From Profundicola chukchiensis (GTDB lineage: Bacteria > Bacteroidota > Bacteroidia > Flavobacteriales > Weeksellaceae): a stretch of DNA of 64,000 nt. The translations under genes were made by a program, and so were the position numbers. The notes beneath the pieces were generated by a model, which made no database searches, was not told the origin of the DNA, and saw nothing but the letters and a program-made list of their open reading frames with translations. Positions 38,111 to 47,127 of the stretch are shown one piece after another (position 1 is the first letter of the stretch; each line of letters starts with the position of its first letter). The stretch lies in contig NZ_JANAIE010000008.1 of assembly GCF_029664245.1 (NCBI RefSeq), forward strand, positions 48,402 through 112,401. The letters run 5' to 3'.

Positions 38111-38158
38111 ATTAAAAAATCTACAATCCATAAAATTGATTACATGAATTGTAGATTT
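38111..38158 (-). terminator. Terminator after the PA2169-type gene
   Basis: The 11-bp stem AAATCTACAAT/ATTGTAGATTT (38148-38158 and 38117-38127) with a 20-base loop is followed on the minus strand by six T in total. It lies 114 bases after the stop codon. Confidence 0.6.
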
Positions 38159-38271
38159 AATTAGTGTCATATAAAACCTTCATTTAGCTTAAAGAATTTT
38201 AATAACACAGAATTTAATTTTCTGTTAATGCTTCATTTTGTTTAAAATAGAAGCAGATTCTAGGAAAGTGA

Positions 38272-38721
38272 TTAATTCTTAAATCCTTCTAAAGCCTTAA
38301 CTTCCAATAAAGCTTTTTTAGCTTCTGTTAGTTGAGATTCAACTAAATCTACCACAGTTGGAGGTAAATTTTCTCTATCATTTAAGCACTCTTCATACTC
38401 CTCAACAAAAGCTTCTTCACCGCGAACACATTCTGAATAAGTAGCTGAATCACCTGAACTAAAAGCATCTTTTAAATTCATCCAAGCACGGTGTAAGTCA
38501 CCTTTCATAGAGGTTCCTTTATCTGGTGTGCCACCTAATTTCGTAATCTCTTCTTTTAATGCATGTCCAAAATCATATCTACTTTGCGCTCTTGCTTCTA
38601 AAAAGCTTCTAAGATCTGTGTTATCCACATTATCGGCCGCTAATTTATAACCAGCTTCTGCATCGTAGTTTTTGGTTAGTAAATCATTTAAGTGATTTAT
38701 CATTTTCTCTTGATTATTCAT
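38272..38721 (-). CDS. PA2169/DUF2383-type four-helix-bundle protein
   Basis: The 149-residue protein is entirely helical: LNDLLTKNYDAEAGYKLAADNV, SFLEARAQSRYDFGHALKEEITKLGG, RAWMNLKDAFSSGDSA and CVRGEEAFVEEYEECL (shown in parts). The CVRGEEA segment with the following Glu-rich helix is the family signature, and resembles ferritin-like bundles. Its role is unknown, but it is found among stress genes. Start at ATG 38721. A terminator lies downstream. Confidence 0.87.
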   Translation of the reverse strand: MNNQEKMINHLNDLLTKNYDAEAGYKLAADNVDNTDLRSFLEARAQSRYDFGHALKEEITKLGGTPDKGTSMKGDLHRAWMNLKDAFSSGDSATYSECVRGEEAFVEEYEECLNDRENLPPTVVDLVESQLTEAKKALLEVKALEGFKN

Positions 38722-38997
38722 AATATTTATTTAATTACTTAAAGGTGCATAATGCATACCAAAAGACGCTGGAATTTATATTTTTAAAAATAAATCGATA
38801 TAATAATTAGATGAATAAAATTCTATTCATTTTGAAATTTTGATGAAAGCAAGTGGGAGAAGTTAAATCTAACTTTATCTAGAACTTAATGATTGAAATA
38901 ATTGACATAAAAATAGAATTGTAGCCAAAATAGGCTTAAATTTGTTGATTAAGTAAAAAAGCAAGGGTTGATATTTTTCTGTTTAGAATTAATGTTT

Positions 38998-39005
38998 TAC
39001 TTTTG
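38998..39005 (+). promoter_or_regulatory. -7 promoter element of the rpsF operon
   Basis: TACTTTTG matches TAnnTTTG, 24 bases upstream of rpsF. The remaining 270 bases of this 308-base spacer (38722-38997) show nothing else I can name. Confidence 0.55.
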
Positions 39006-39029
39006 CACTCCAATTTAAATTTTTTATAG

Positions 39030-39371
39030 ATGAATCATTACGAAACTGTTTTCATTTTAACTCCCGTTCTATCTGATGTTCAGGTGGAGGAAGCAGTTAA
39101 AAAATTCGAAAACTTCTTAAAAGAGAAGGATGCAGAGATTGTACACCAAGAAAACTGGGGATTACGTAAATTAGCGTATCCAATTCAGTTAAAGCGCAAT
39201 GGATTTTACCACTTAGTAGAATTCAAAGCAGACGGAAATCTTATTGCTGATCTAGAACTTCAATTCAAACGTGACGAGAGAGTATTACGTTTCTTAACTG
39301 TAAAACTTGACAAACACGGAATCGAGTGGGCAGAAGAAAGAAGAGCAAAATTAAAAGCAAACTCTAAATAA
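39030..39371 (+). CDS. rpsF: 30S ribosomal protein S6
   Basis: The 113-residue protein matches S6 throughout: [39 protein letters not shown] and the C-terminal [14 protein letters not shown]6 binds 16S rRNA in the platform of the small subunit with S18. It leads the rpsF-rpsR-rplI operon, spaced by 20 bases from each next gene. Confidence 0.97.
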   Translation: MNHYETVFILTPVLSDVQVEEAVKKFENFLKEKDAEIVHQENWGLRKLAYPIQLKRNGFYHLVEFKADGNLIADLELQFKRDERVLRFLTVKLDKHGIEWAEERRAKLKANSK

Positions 39372-39391
39372 TCCTTTAAAAACACAGCGAT

Positions 39392-39694
39392 ATGGCAATT
39401 GATGAAATGGCAAAGAAAGTGGCAGAAGGTGGTGAATCAGAGATTCGTTACTTAACGCCAATCGATATAGAGACTCAATCTTCAGAAATGTTCTGTAGAT
39501 TTAAAAAATTCGGAATCAAATACGTTGATTACAAAGATGCAGACTTTTTGTTGCAATTTGTAAACGAGCAAGGTAAAATTTTACCTCGTCGTTATACCGG
39601 AACCTCTTTAAAATATCAAAGAAAGGTAGCTCAAGCAATTAAGCGTGCTCGTCACTTGGCGATCTTACCTTTCGAAACAGATTTATTGAAATAA
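39392..39694 (+). CDS. rpsR: 30S ribosomal protein S18
   Basis: The C-terminal half holds the S18 signature ([33 protein letters not shown], in parts). The N-terminal extension of about 25 residues before [10 protein letters not shown] is typical of Bacteroidota. Cys35 is the only cysteine, so a zinc site is absent. S18 forms a heterodimer with S6 on the small subunit. Confidence 0.97.
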   Translation: MAIDEMAKKVAEGGESEIRYLTPIDIETQSSEMFCRFKKFGIKYVDYKDADFLLQFVNEQGKILPRRYTGTSLKYQRKVAQAIKRARHLAILPFETDLLK

Positions 39695-39714
39695 TAACCC
39701 TTAAAAACTAGAAA

Positions 39715-40161
39715 ATGAACGTAATATTACAAGAAGATTTAGAAAATCTTGGATTTGAGTACGAAGTTGTTTCTGTAAAACCGGGTTATGCAAGAAACTA
39801 TTTAATCCCTAATGGTAAAGCTAAATTAGCTACTCCAAAAAACTTAGAGGAATTAAGTGTTATCATGGAATCTCGTAAGGAACAAGAGGAAGCTGCTATT
39901 GCAAAAGCGAACGAAATCGTTTCTTCTATGGAAGGATTAGAAATCGCTATCCCTGCAAAAGTTGGTGAAGGAGACAAATTATTCGGATCTATCAACAATG
40001 CTGACTTAACTGAATTCTTAAACAAAAATGGTGTGAACGTTGAACGTAAACACGTACAAATCCTTGGTAAAACTATCAAGAGATTAGGTCACTACCACGG
40101 ATTAGTTAAGCCTCATAGAGATGTTGAGCACGAATTTACTTTTGATGTAATTGCTGAGTAA
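39715..40161 (+). CDS. rplI: 50S ribosomal protein L9
   Basis: The N-terminal L9 domain is clear: MNVILQEDLENLGFEYEVVSVKPGYARNYLIP (in parts), followed by the long connecting helix (NLEELSVIMESRKEQEEAAIAKANEI) and the C-terminal domain (KVGEGDKLFGSINNADL). L9 binds 23S rRNA near L1. The operon ends with a terminator 23 bases later. Confidence 0.97.
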   Translation: MNVILQEDLENLGFEYEVVSVKPGYARNYLIPNGKAKLATPKNLEELSVIMESRKEQEEAAIAKANEIVSSMEGLEIAIPAKVGEGDKLFGSINNADLTEFLNKNGVNVERKHVQILGKTIKRLGHYHGLVKPHRDVEHEFTFDVIAE

Positions 40162-40183
40162 TTACTTATCAAAAAATAATATA

Positions 40184-40217
40184 AACCCCTTTCAATGTAG
40201 ATTGTAAGGGGTTTTTT
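40184..40217 (+). terminator. Terminator of the rpsF-rpsR-rplI operon
   Basis: The stem AACCCCTT/AAGGGGTT with a 14-base loop is followed by six T. Confidence 0.85.
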
Positions 40218-40341
40218 ATATCATTTGATTTAATTTTTTAACATTAAAAGTTTTATCATTTAACCTATCAATTTTTCTAATAAGACACGTTTCTTTTGGA
40301 ATGATTATTTCTTAAAATATCTTTAAACAAAACAAAAAATT

Positions 40342-41223
40342 ATGCAAGACACACAGGCAGAATCGCAAATCAACACAAATGCATTCAACTTAAATAATCT
40401 AAGCGTAGATAATTTAGCAGATTTGGCCATTACTTATGGGTTAAAACTTATTGGAGCCATTTTAATTATCATCGTAGGATTTTGGTTAGCAGGAAAACTG
40501 TCAAAACTTATTGGTAAATCTATCGATAAGACGGATATGACGATTTCTATGCGAAAATTCACGCAGAGCTTAATCAGCATCGCTTTTAAGATTTTAGTAA
40601 TTCTAGTAGCGATGAGTACGGTCGGATTCGAGGTTACCGCATTTGTTGCCTTATTGGGTGGTCTAGCCGTTGGTATTGGTATGGCGCTTCAAGGAAGTTT
40701 GGCGAACCTAGCAGGAGGAATTTTGATTTTATTATTTAAGCCTTTCAAAGTTGGAGATTATATCGAGTCGATTGATAAATCTGGAACTGTAGAAGAAATT
40801 TCTGTATTGCAAACTATCTTATTAACGCCAGATATGAGAACAGTAATTCTTCCTAATGGTAGTGTTTTTAATAATCCAATTATTAACTTCTCTAGATTTG
40901 GTGTACGTAGAGTAGAGGTGAAGGTTGGAATCGGATACGACGATGATTTTGATAAAGCAAAAGAAGTTTTAATGGAGGTTTTTAAAAATGAACCTTTAAT
41001 GTTAAATGATAGAGACTACATTATCGAGATTCAAGAATTTGGTGACAGTAGTATTAATTTGGCTATGTACGGTTATACTAAAACAGAAAACTACCTGAAA
41101 GCTGGATGGAACTTAAACCGTTCTGTTAAGAAAGCCTTAGACGAAAATGGATTCAATATCCCTTATCCACAAAGAGATTTGCATATTATCAACGCTAATC
41201 TTAAGGACGCGCTTAAAGCTTAA
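40342..41223 (+). CDS. Small-conductance mechanosensitive channel, MscS family
   Basis: A 293-residue inner membrane channel. Three membrane helices precede the MscS core: the pore helix has the Gly/Ala pattern GGLAVGIGMALQGSLANLAGGILILLF (in parts), followed by KPFKVGDYIE and the beta domain (VILPNGSVFNNPIINFSR) and the C-terminal PYPQRDLHI, all canonical MscS features. The channel opens under membrane tension to release solutes in hypo-osmotic shock. The size fits E. coli MscS (286). Confidence 0.93.
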   Translation: MQDTQAESQINTNAFNLNNLSVDNLADLAITYGLKLIGAILIIIVGFWLAGKLSKLIGKSIDKTDMTISMRKFTQSLISIAFKILVILVAMSTVGFEVTAFVALLGGLAVGIGMALQGSLANLAGGILILLFKPFKVGDYIESIDKSGTVEEISVLQTILLTPDMRTVILPNGSVFNNPIINFSRFGVRRVEVKVGIGYDDDFDKAKEVLMEVFKNEPLMLNDRDYIIEIQEFGDSSINLAMYGYTKTENYLKAGWNLNRSVKKALDENGFNIPYPQRDLHIINANLKDALKA

Positions 41224-41244
41224 TTGAAAGAAATACTGAGAAAC

Positions 41245-41280
41245 AAAAAAGCCATGAATTTTAAAATTCATGGCTTTTTT
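41245..41280. terminator. Bidirectional terminator between mscS and dnaJ
   Basis: A long perfect inverted repeat, AAAAAAGCCATGAATTTT then AAAATTCATGGCTTTTTT, with T-run ends on both strands. It can end the plus-strand mscS and the minus-strand dnaJ transcripts. Confidence 0.85.
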
Positions 41281-41297
41281 TTATTCTTTAGTCAGAC

Positions 41298-42425
41298 TTA
41301 ATCAAACATGTCTTTTACACGCTCAAAGAAAGATCTGTTTTCTTTTTGATTTACTGGATCAAAGTTGTCTTCTTCGCGCATTTGCTCAAAGAATTCTCTT
41401 TGTTTTTTATTCAATTTCTCTGGAATAAATGCATTCACATGAACGAATAAATCTCCCGAACCATAACCTTCTAAGCTTGGTAAACCTTTATTCTTTAATC
41501 TTAAGATTTTACCGCTCTGTGTACCTGGTTCAATTTTAATTTTAGCACGTCCTGTTGCCGTTGGAACTTCTTTGTCTGCTCCTAAAATAGCATCAGATAA
41601 GCTTACATTTAAATCATAATGCAAGTTGTTACCATCACGCTGTAATTCTGGGTGTGCTTCTTCTTCAATTACTACAATTAAGTCTCCCGCAATACCTCCA
41701 AACGGAGCATCATTACCTTTTCCTCTTACTTGTAATTGAATACCTTCTCTTGCTCCAGCAGGGATTTTAATTTCCACAGTTTCATCTTTCTTGATTAAAC
41801 CATGGTTGTTAGCACCTGTTGGAATTTTATCAGCAATTTTTCCTGTTCCACGACAAGAACTACAAGCCGAAGCGGTCTGCATTTGACCTAATGGTGTGTT
41901 CATAACGCGTACTTGTTGTCCGCTACCATTACAAGTAGGACAAGTTTTAAAAGTAGCGTCTGGGTGAAGCATCATTCGTGTAACTTTGACTTTCTTAGTT
42001 ACGCCTTCCATCATTTCTTCTAGGTTCAAACGAACTCTAATGCGCAGGTTCGATCCTTTTTGCTGACGAGTTCCGCCACCAAAACCACCGAAGCCACCAA
42101 ATCCGCCGCCACCTCCAAAGGCACCACCGAATATGTCACCGAACTGAGAGAAAATGTCCTCCATGTTCATGCCACCACCGAATCCACCGCCAGCAGCTCC
42201 GCCAACACCAGCATGACCAAATTGATCATATCTAGCTTTCTTGTTTTCGTCGCTTAAGACTTCGTAAGCTTCTGCAGCTTCCTTGAACTTTTCTTCAGCT
42301 TCTTTATTATCTGGGTTTCTATCTGGGTGATACTTAAGCGCAACTTTTCGGTAAGCTTTTTTGATTTCGCTTGCCGTTGCATCTTTAGAAACACCTAATA
42401 TTTCGTAATAATCTCTTTTTGACAT
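41298..42425 (-). CDS. dnaJ: Chaperone protein DnaJ with a shortened zinc-finger domain
   Basis: The J domain has HPD at residues 33-35, then a Gly/Phe-rich linker ([15 protein letters not shown]). The zinc region shows only two of the usual four CxxCxGxG repeats, CPTCNGSG and CSSCRGTG, and ends at [10 protein letters not shown]. The C-terminal substrate-binding domains ([29 protein letters not shown]) are complete. DnaJ presents unfolded clients to DnaK. The start codon lies 7 bases after the grpE stop, so the two form an operon. Confidence 0.95.
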   Translation of the reverse strand: MSKRDYYEILGVSKDATASEIKKAYRKVALKYHPDRNPDNKEAEEKFKEAAEAYEVLSDENKKARYDQFGHAGVGGAAGGGFGGGMNMEDIFSQFGDIFGGAFGGGGGFGGFGGFGGGTRQQKGSNLRIRVRLNLEEMMEGVTKKVKVTRMMLHPDATFKTCPTCNGSGQQVRVMNTPLGQMQTASACSSCRGTGKIADKIPTGANNHGLIKKDETVEIKIPAGAREGIQLQVRGKGNDAPFGGIAGDLIVVIEEEAHPELQRDGNNLHYDLNVSLSDAILGADKEVPTATGRAKIKIEPGTQSGKILRLKNKGLPSLEGYGSGDLFVHVNAFIPEKLNKKQREFFEQMREEDNFDPVNQKENRSFFERVKDMFD

Positions 42426-42432
42426 ACCTTAA

Positions 42433-42978
42433 TTATTTTCCAACTACCACTTTGGTATAGCGAATTACTTTTTCGTTCAACATATATCCCGTCTCTACAA
42501 CATCAACAATTTTACCTTTTAGGTCGTCAGAAGGAGATGGAACTTGAGTGATAGCTTCGTGTTTGTCTATATCAAAATCATCACCAGCAGAAGTTTCAAT
42601 AGCTTCTAGTCCTTTGTTTTTAAGGATATTAACTAATTTACTATGAATTAATTCAACACCTTTCAAAAGACCTTCGTCTTCTGCTTTGCTAATCTCAAAA
42701 GTAGCTCGCTCAAAATCATCTAATACAGGCAATAAGTCACCTAATAATGATTCGTTAGCGGTTTTATATAAATCCAAACGTTCTTTGGTAGTTCTCTTCT
42801 TGTAGTTCTCGAACTCAGCAAACAATCTTAGATTCTTGTCTTTTTGCATCGCCAATTCGTCAGCTAAAGAAGTCTTGTTGTCAGCATTTTTAGTCTGCTC
42901 TTCTTGTGCCTCAGAATGTGTCTCTTCTGCTACTTGATCCAAGTTTTCATCTAAGTTTTCTTTATTTTCTTGATCCAT
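42433..42978 (-). CDS. grpE: Nucleotide exchange factor GrpE
   Basis: The ATG at 42978 is chosen over an in-frame ATG at 43035, because the extra 19 residues (starting SLKTHWQR) lie across a palindrome and are unlike GrpE. An acidic N-terminal tail (ENLDENLDQVAEE) precedes the coiled coil (RLFAEFENYKKRTTKERLD) and the LLPVLDDFERA motif. The C-terminal beta wing has KHEAITQVPSP and VIRYTKVVVGK, which touch DnaK. GrpE releases ADP from DnaK. Confidence 0.95.
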   Translation of the reverse strand: MDQENKENLDENLDQVAEETHSEAQEEQTKNADNKTSLADELAMQKDKNLRLFAEFENYKKRTTKERLDLYKTANESLLGDLLPVLDDFERATFEISKAEDEGLLKGVELIHSKLVNILKNKGLEAIETSAGDDFDIDKHEAITQVPSPSDDLKGKIVDVVETGYMLNEKVIRYTKVVVGK

Positions 42979-42999
42979 TTTATTCGATTTTAGAATGTT

Positions 43000-43018
43000 T
43001 TGGCAAATACGTTGCCAA
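43000..43018 (-). promoter_or_regulatory. Palindrome in the grpE-dnaJ leader
   Basis: Perfect inverted repeat TTGGCAA-N5-TTGCCAA, 22 bases upstream of the grpE ATG. It does not match the CIRCE element (TTAGCACTC-N9-GAGTGCTAA). It could be a repressor site or an RNA hairpin. Confidence 0.5.
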
Positions 43019-43061
43019 TGAGTTTTGAGTGACATACTGTCATACTGTTTTTAGCAATCGG

Positions 43062-43069
43062 CAAAGTTA
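43062..43069 (-). promoter_or_regulatory. -7 promoter element of grpE-dnaJ
   Basis: The minus strand reads TAACTTTG, a match to TAnnTTTG, 83 bases upstream of the grpE ATG, leaving the palindrome at 43000-43018 inside the leader. A tandem CATACTGT pair is at 43033-43048. Confidence 0.45.
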
Positions 43070-43231
43070 CGATTAAACTAGCGGAAAAGACGTGTAATAC
43101 TAGCTTTTATCGGTCAGATTGAAAATTGAATTATACTTATATCTTTAAAATTAGCAACTATTTAATATCGAGTTAAAATTTATAAACTTTTGATATTAAG
43201 TATTTAGTTTCAATTAAAAATAAAATCAACA

Positions 43232-43262
43232 TTGGTGTATTAACTTGAATTGATTAAATTTG
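43232..43262 (+). promoter_or_regulatory. Promoter of the S46 peptidase gene
   Basis: A -7 element TAAATTTG (43255-43262) is preceded by TTG at 43232-43234 with a 20-base spacer, as in Bacteroidota promoters. The ATG is 31 bases further on. Confidence 0.55.
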
Positions 43263-43293
43263 TGAGATTGATACATAATAAAACAAATAAATA

Positions 43294-45438
43294 ATGAGAA
43301 AATCTTTATTAAGCGTTGCTTTAGCTTTTCTGAGTGTATTCGCTTGGGCAGATGAAGGTATGTGGTTAATGACCTTTATCGAGAGGCTGAAATATGCTGA
43401 TTGGCAAAAAGAAGGTTTAAAGCTTACGCCAGAAGAAATTTACAGTGTTAACAATTCGAGTTTAAAAGACGCGATCGTTCAATTTGGTGGTTATTGCACC
43501 GGAGAAATGATTTCAGATGAAGGATTATTACTTACTAACCACCACTGTGGTTATGGTGTAATCGCTGAATTGTCATCAGAAGACCAAGATTACCTAAAAG
43601 ATGGTTTTTGGGCTTATGAAAAATCTCAAGAATTAAAGCCAGAGAATCTTTATGTTCGTTTCTTAGTTAGAATGGATGACGCAACAGAAAGAATCATGAA
43701 AAAACTTTCTCCATCTATGTCTTCTAGCGAAAGAAAAGACGCTATTAAAGCAGAAATGGAAATGATTCAAAATGAAAACAGCGATGATGGTAAGTACGTT
43801 GTTGAAGTTAAATCATTCTATGGTGGAAATGAGTTTTATTACTTTGTGTATCAAGATTTTACTGATGTAAGATTTGTAGGTGCTCCTCCTTCTTCTATCG
43901 GAAAATATGGTGGTGACACAGATAACTGGGAGTGGACAAGACATACTGGTGACTTCTCGTTGTTCCGTGTTTATGCAGATGCTAACGGAAATCCAGCGGA
44001 TTATTCTCCAACCAACGTTCCTTACAAACCTAAACACTCTTTACCTATCAAAACTGGTGGAGTTAAAGAAGGTGATTTTGCAATGACTATTGGTTATCCA
44101 GGAAGCACTGATAGATATATGTCTTCTTTTGGAATCGAGCAAGCTATTAATGTTGAATATCCAACTTGGGTTGATGCAGCTAATACAGCAATGGTTCAAA
44201 TGAAGAAACACATGGACAAATCTGATGCTACTAGATTAAAATATGCTTCACAATATTCAAGTTTAGCCAACTATTGGAAAAATAGAATCGGTATGATCGA
44301 GGCTTTAAACAAATTGAATACAGTTGGTAAGAAAAGAAAATATGAAGCTGATTTTGCTACTTGGGCGAAAAAAGATTCTAAGAAATACGGAAAAGTATTA
44401 TCTAACTTAGAAAACTACTACAACAACACCAATGACTATGTGAAAAACAGAACTTATATCGTTCGTGGTTTCTTAAGAGGTAGTCAATTATCTTTAGCGC
44501 CTTATAGAATTTCACAAATGTGGGAGACTTATAGCCAACAAGACGATGCTAACAAAGCTGCAATGATGGAGCAAATTAAGCCTCGTATTGAAGAATTATA
44601 CGCAAGTATGGATATGGCTGCAGAAGCTGATATTCTTGCTGCTTTATTAGATGGATATGTTAAGAGTATTCCTGCGGATGGTGTAATTCCAGCAATTAAA
44701 GATATTCAAAAAGAATACGGAAGCTTCAACGCTTATACTAACAAAATTGCATCTAGCTCAGTTTATAGCAGTGCAGACAAAGTAATTGCTGCATTTGAGA
44801 ACAACAACGGAGATGCACTTAAAAATGATATCTTAAGTAGTTTATCTAATGGTTTATTCGAATCATTCAGAAATACACCAAAAGAAATCGAATCTTTAAA
44901 TGAGTCTTACGAGAAAAACTTTAGATTATTCATCGATGGAATGAGAAAAACTTATCCAAACAGAGTATTCTATCCAGATGCTAACTTTACTATGAGATTA
45001 TCTACAGGTAAGATTGTTGGTTTACCAGAAAATCCAAAACGTCCTAGCGATGCTGCTGGAAATTACTACACTACTTTAGAAGGTGGTATGCAAAAGCACA
45101 TTCCAGGTGATGAGGAATTCGAGCAACCAACTCCATTAATCAAATTGTATAACACAAAAGATTACGGAAGATGGGCAACTGCTGATGGTAAGTTACCAGT
45201 TAACATTTTATCTGATAACGATATTACCGGTGGTAACTCAGGATCTCCTGTTATCGGTGGAAACGGTGAATTAATCGGTTTAGCATTCGATGGTAACTGG
45301 GAAGCGATGTCAGGTGACATTGAATTCGAGCCAGAATTACAAAGAACGATTAGTGTAGACATTAGATATGTAATGTTTATTATCGATAAATACGCAAACG
45401 CTCAAAACATTATTGACGAGTTGAAATTTGTTGACTAA
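43294..45438 (+). CDS. S46 family dipeptidyl-peptidase (DPP7/DPP11 type)
   Basis: A signal peptide ends at SVFAWA, directly before DEGMW, which is typical of mature S46 enzymes. The chymotrypsin-like fold shows TNHHCGYGVI with the catalytic His (83 or 84) and GGNSGSPVI with the nucleophile Ser651; DTDNWEWTRHTGDFSLFR is another strong family block. The enzymes remove dipeptides from N-termini in the periplasm and support growth on peptides. The 714-residue length is standard. Whether it prefers acidic (DPP11) or hydrophobic (DPP7) residues cannot be told here. Confidence 0.94.
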   Translation: MRKSLLSVALAFLSVFAWADEGMWLMTFIERLKYADWQKEGLKLTPEEIYSVNNSSLKDAIVQFGGYCTGEMISDEGLLLTNHHCGYGVIAELSSEDQDYLKDGFWAYEKSQELKPENLYVRFLVRMDDATERIMKKLSPSMSSSERKDAIKAEMEMIQNENSDDGKYVVEVKSFYGGNEFYYFVYQDFTDVRFVGAPPSSIGKYGGDTDNWEWTRHTGDFSLFRVYADANGNPADYSPTNVPYKPKHSLPIKTGGVKEGDFAMTIGYPGSTDRYMSSFGIEQAINVEYPTWVDAANTAMVQMKKHMDKSDATRLKYASQYSSLANYWKNRIGMIEALNKLNTVGKKRKYEADFATWAKKDSKKYGKVLSNLENYYNNTNDYVKNRTYIVRGFLRGSQLSLAPYRISQMWETYSQQDDANKAAMMEQIKPRIEELYASMDMAAEADILAALLDGYVKSIPADGVIPAIKDIQKEYGSFNAYTNKIASSSVYSSADKVIAAFENNNGDALKNDILSSLSNGLFESFRNTPKEIESLNESYEKNFRLFIDGMRKTYPNRVFYPDANFTMRLSTGKIVGLPENPKRPSDAAGNYYTTLEGGMQKHIPGDEEFEQPTPLIKLYNTKDYGRWATADGKLPVNILSDNDITGGNSGSPVIGGNGELIGLAFDGNWEAMSGDIEFEPELQRTISVDIRYVMFIIDKYANAQNIIDELKFVD

Positions 45439-45460
45439 TACACAACATAATTATAATTCT

Positions 45461-45496
45461 AAATCGCTTGGTATATTTACCAAGCGATTTTTTTTG
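45461..45496 (+). terminator. Terminator of the S46 peptidase gene
   Basis: A near-perfect 13-bp stem AAATCGCTTGGTA/ TACCAAGCGATTT with a short loop is followed by eight or more T. Confidence 0.88.
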
Positions 45497-45545
45497 TCTC
45501 TACTTTTAATCGATAGATGTCATAGCAATTTTCTATTTTTACGCA

Positions 45546-46214
45546 ATGCAGCAGAATAAAGATTTTATCTTAAGAAATTGGCCGTTTTTATTGGTTGCTT
45601 TCTTTTATTTGATCCTAGGGATTTCTCTAAACAAATATTATGGAGAAGATGATTTGCACTTATTGCTAAATCAATATCATACGCCTTGGTTGGGTTATTT
45701 CTTTAAATATTTCACCAAAACGGGAGAACTCTTATTTGGACTTTTAATTTTCGCATTTATCATATGGAAAAGCATTTGGAGAATGTTGCTCACCTTTGTT
45801 TCGACTTTTGTAATGCAAGCCATTATTATTATAGGAATGAAGCGAATGTTTTTCAGACATCATCATCGTCCTGGGTATTACTTTCAAGAGTTGAGCGTTG
45901 ACCTCAATTTAGTAGAAGGAATAAAACAAGGAATCACATTTACTTTCCCTTCTGGACATTCATCAATAGCGTTTTTTCTATTTCTATTTGTAAGTTTATT
46001 AGTCAAAAATAATTGGGTGAAATTCCTTTTAGGAATTGCTGCAGTTCTAGCTGCATTTTCTAGAATCTATCTATCTCAACATTTTATGCAGGACACAGTG
46101 GCAGGCGCCATGATCGGAATGTTTAGCTTGGCATTTTGTTATTATTTATGGCTGTATATAGACTATCCTTTCTTGGGTGGACCGATTAGAAGACCGAAGA
46201 AAAAAACAGTTTAA
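45546..46214 (+). CDS. PAP2 family phosphatase
   Basis: A 222-residue polytopic membrane protein with all three PAP2 motifs: C1 around KRMFFRHHHRPGYY, C2 in FTFPSGHSSIAF and C3 in SRIYLSQHFMQDTVAG. These enzymes dephosphorylate lipids such as undecaprenyl diphosphate or phosphatidic acid on the periplasmic face. The family is distinct from the Aur1-like protein at 2554. The nitrilase gene follows 65 bases later. Confidence 0.92.
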   Translation: MQQNKDFILRNWPFLLVAFFYLILGISLNKYYGEDDLHLLLNQYHTPWLGYFFKYFTKTGELLFGLLIFAFIIWKSIWRMLLTFVSTFVMQAIIIIGMKRMFFRHHHRPGYYFQELSVDLNLVEGIKQGITFTFPSGHSSIAFFLFLFVSLLVKNNWVKFLLGIAAVLAAFSRIYLSQHFMQDTVAGAMIGMFSLAFCYYLWLYIDYPFLGGPIRRPKKKTV

Positions 46215-46279
46215 AATAGTTTCATACAGCAATATTTTGTCTCTTGCTAAAGATTAATTAGCTTTAAGAAAACTATCGT

Positions 46280-47050
46280 ATGAAGACCTTAAGAATTGCC
46301 TTATTAGAGTATGATATTGCATGGGAAAATCCAGCTAAAAACTTTGAGAAAGTCGATGAATTACTCAAAGGAGTAGAGGCGGATGTATTCTTTTTACCTG
46401 AAATGTTTTCTACCGGCTTTACGATGAATCCAGAAAAGAATGCGGAACCTATATTCGGGAAATCTTTTAAATTTCTTCAGCAAAAAGCGATAGAACATCA
46501 AGCGGCTTTTTGCGCCAGTGTGCCCACTAAATCAGATGGACAATACTTTAATCGATTGTACTGGGTGGAGCCCAATGAAACTTTTGTAATCTATGATAAA
46601 CGCCATCTATTTTCTTTGGTAGGAGAAGAAAAACATTATACAGCTGGCGTAGAAAGAAAAGTTATCGACTACAAAGGTTGGCGTTTAATGCCACAGATTT
46701 GCTATGATTTAAGATTCCCTGTTTGGGCTCGAAATGACTTGAATTATGATGTGATTTTTTATGTAGCCAATTGGCCAGAAAGAAGAAAAATAGCATGGTT
46801 AAGTCTCTTGCAAGCACGTTCGATCGAAAATATTTCCTATTGTATTGGTGTTAATAGAACTGGTGATGATGCACAAGGTATTTATCACTCTGGTGATAGT
46901 AATGTGTTTGATGCGCAAGGCAATAAACTAGAAAGTCTATCTGAAAATAAGGAAGTCTTAATTTATGAACTTCAAAAAGAAGACTTATTAGCAACTCGCT
47001 CTAAATTCAAATTCTTGAATGATAAAGATAATTTTAAAATCAACTTATAA
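46280..47050 (+). CDS. Nitrilase-superfamily amidase (omega-amidase YafV-like)
   Basis: The catalytic triad of the carbon-nitrogen hydrolase family is visible: Glu41 (LPEMFSTGF), Lys107 (VIYDKRHLF) and Cys141 (PQICYDLRFPVWAR). The ICYDLRFPVW block and FANW-like VANWPERR, RSIENISYCIGVNRTG are the YafV/Nit2 signature. This branch hydrolyses alpha-ketoglutaramate and similar omega-amides in metabolite repair. Length 256 is normal. Confidence 0.92.
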   Translation: MKTLRIALLEYDIAWENPAKNFEKVDELLKGVEADVFFLPEMFSTGFTMNPEKNAEPIFGKSFKFLQQKAIEHQAAFCASVPTKSDGQYFNRLYWVEPNETFVIYDKRHLFSLVGEEKHYTAGVERKVIDYKGWRLMPQICYDLRFPVWARNDLNYDVIFYVANWPERRKIAWLSLLQARSIENISYCIGVNRTGDDAQGIYHSGDSNVFDAQGNKLESLSENKEVLIYELQKEDLLATRSKFKFLNDKDNFKINL

Positions 47051-47127
47051 TAAATAGAATTTAAGCTTAATCTGGTCTGACTAAACTTTTGTATTTAAAC
47101 CTTTCTATTATCTACTTAGGACTCCGA

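Noticed and set aside
30177..38721. Stress genes considered as a mobile genomic island
   Set aside because: No integrase, direct repeats at the ends, tRNA target or base-composition break is visible, and core genes surround them.
43000..43018. Palindrome upstream of grpE tested as a CIRCE element
   Set aside because: CIRCE needs TTAGCACTC-N9-GAGTGCTAA; the arms here are TTGGCAA/TTGCCAA with a 5-base spacer.
42979..43035. 19-residue N-terminal extension of GrpE
   Set aside because: The residues do not look like GrpE and the region holds a palindrome in the leader.
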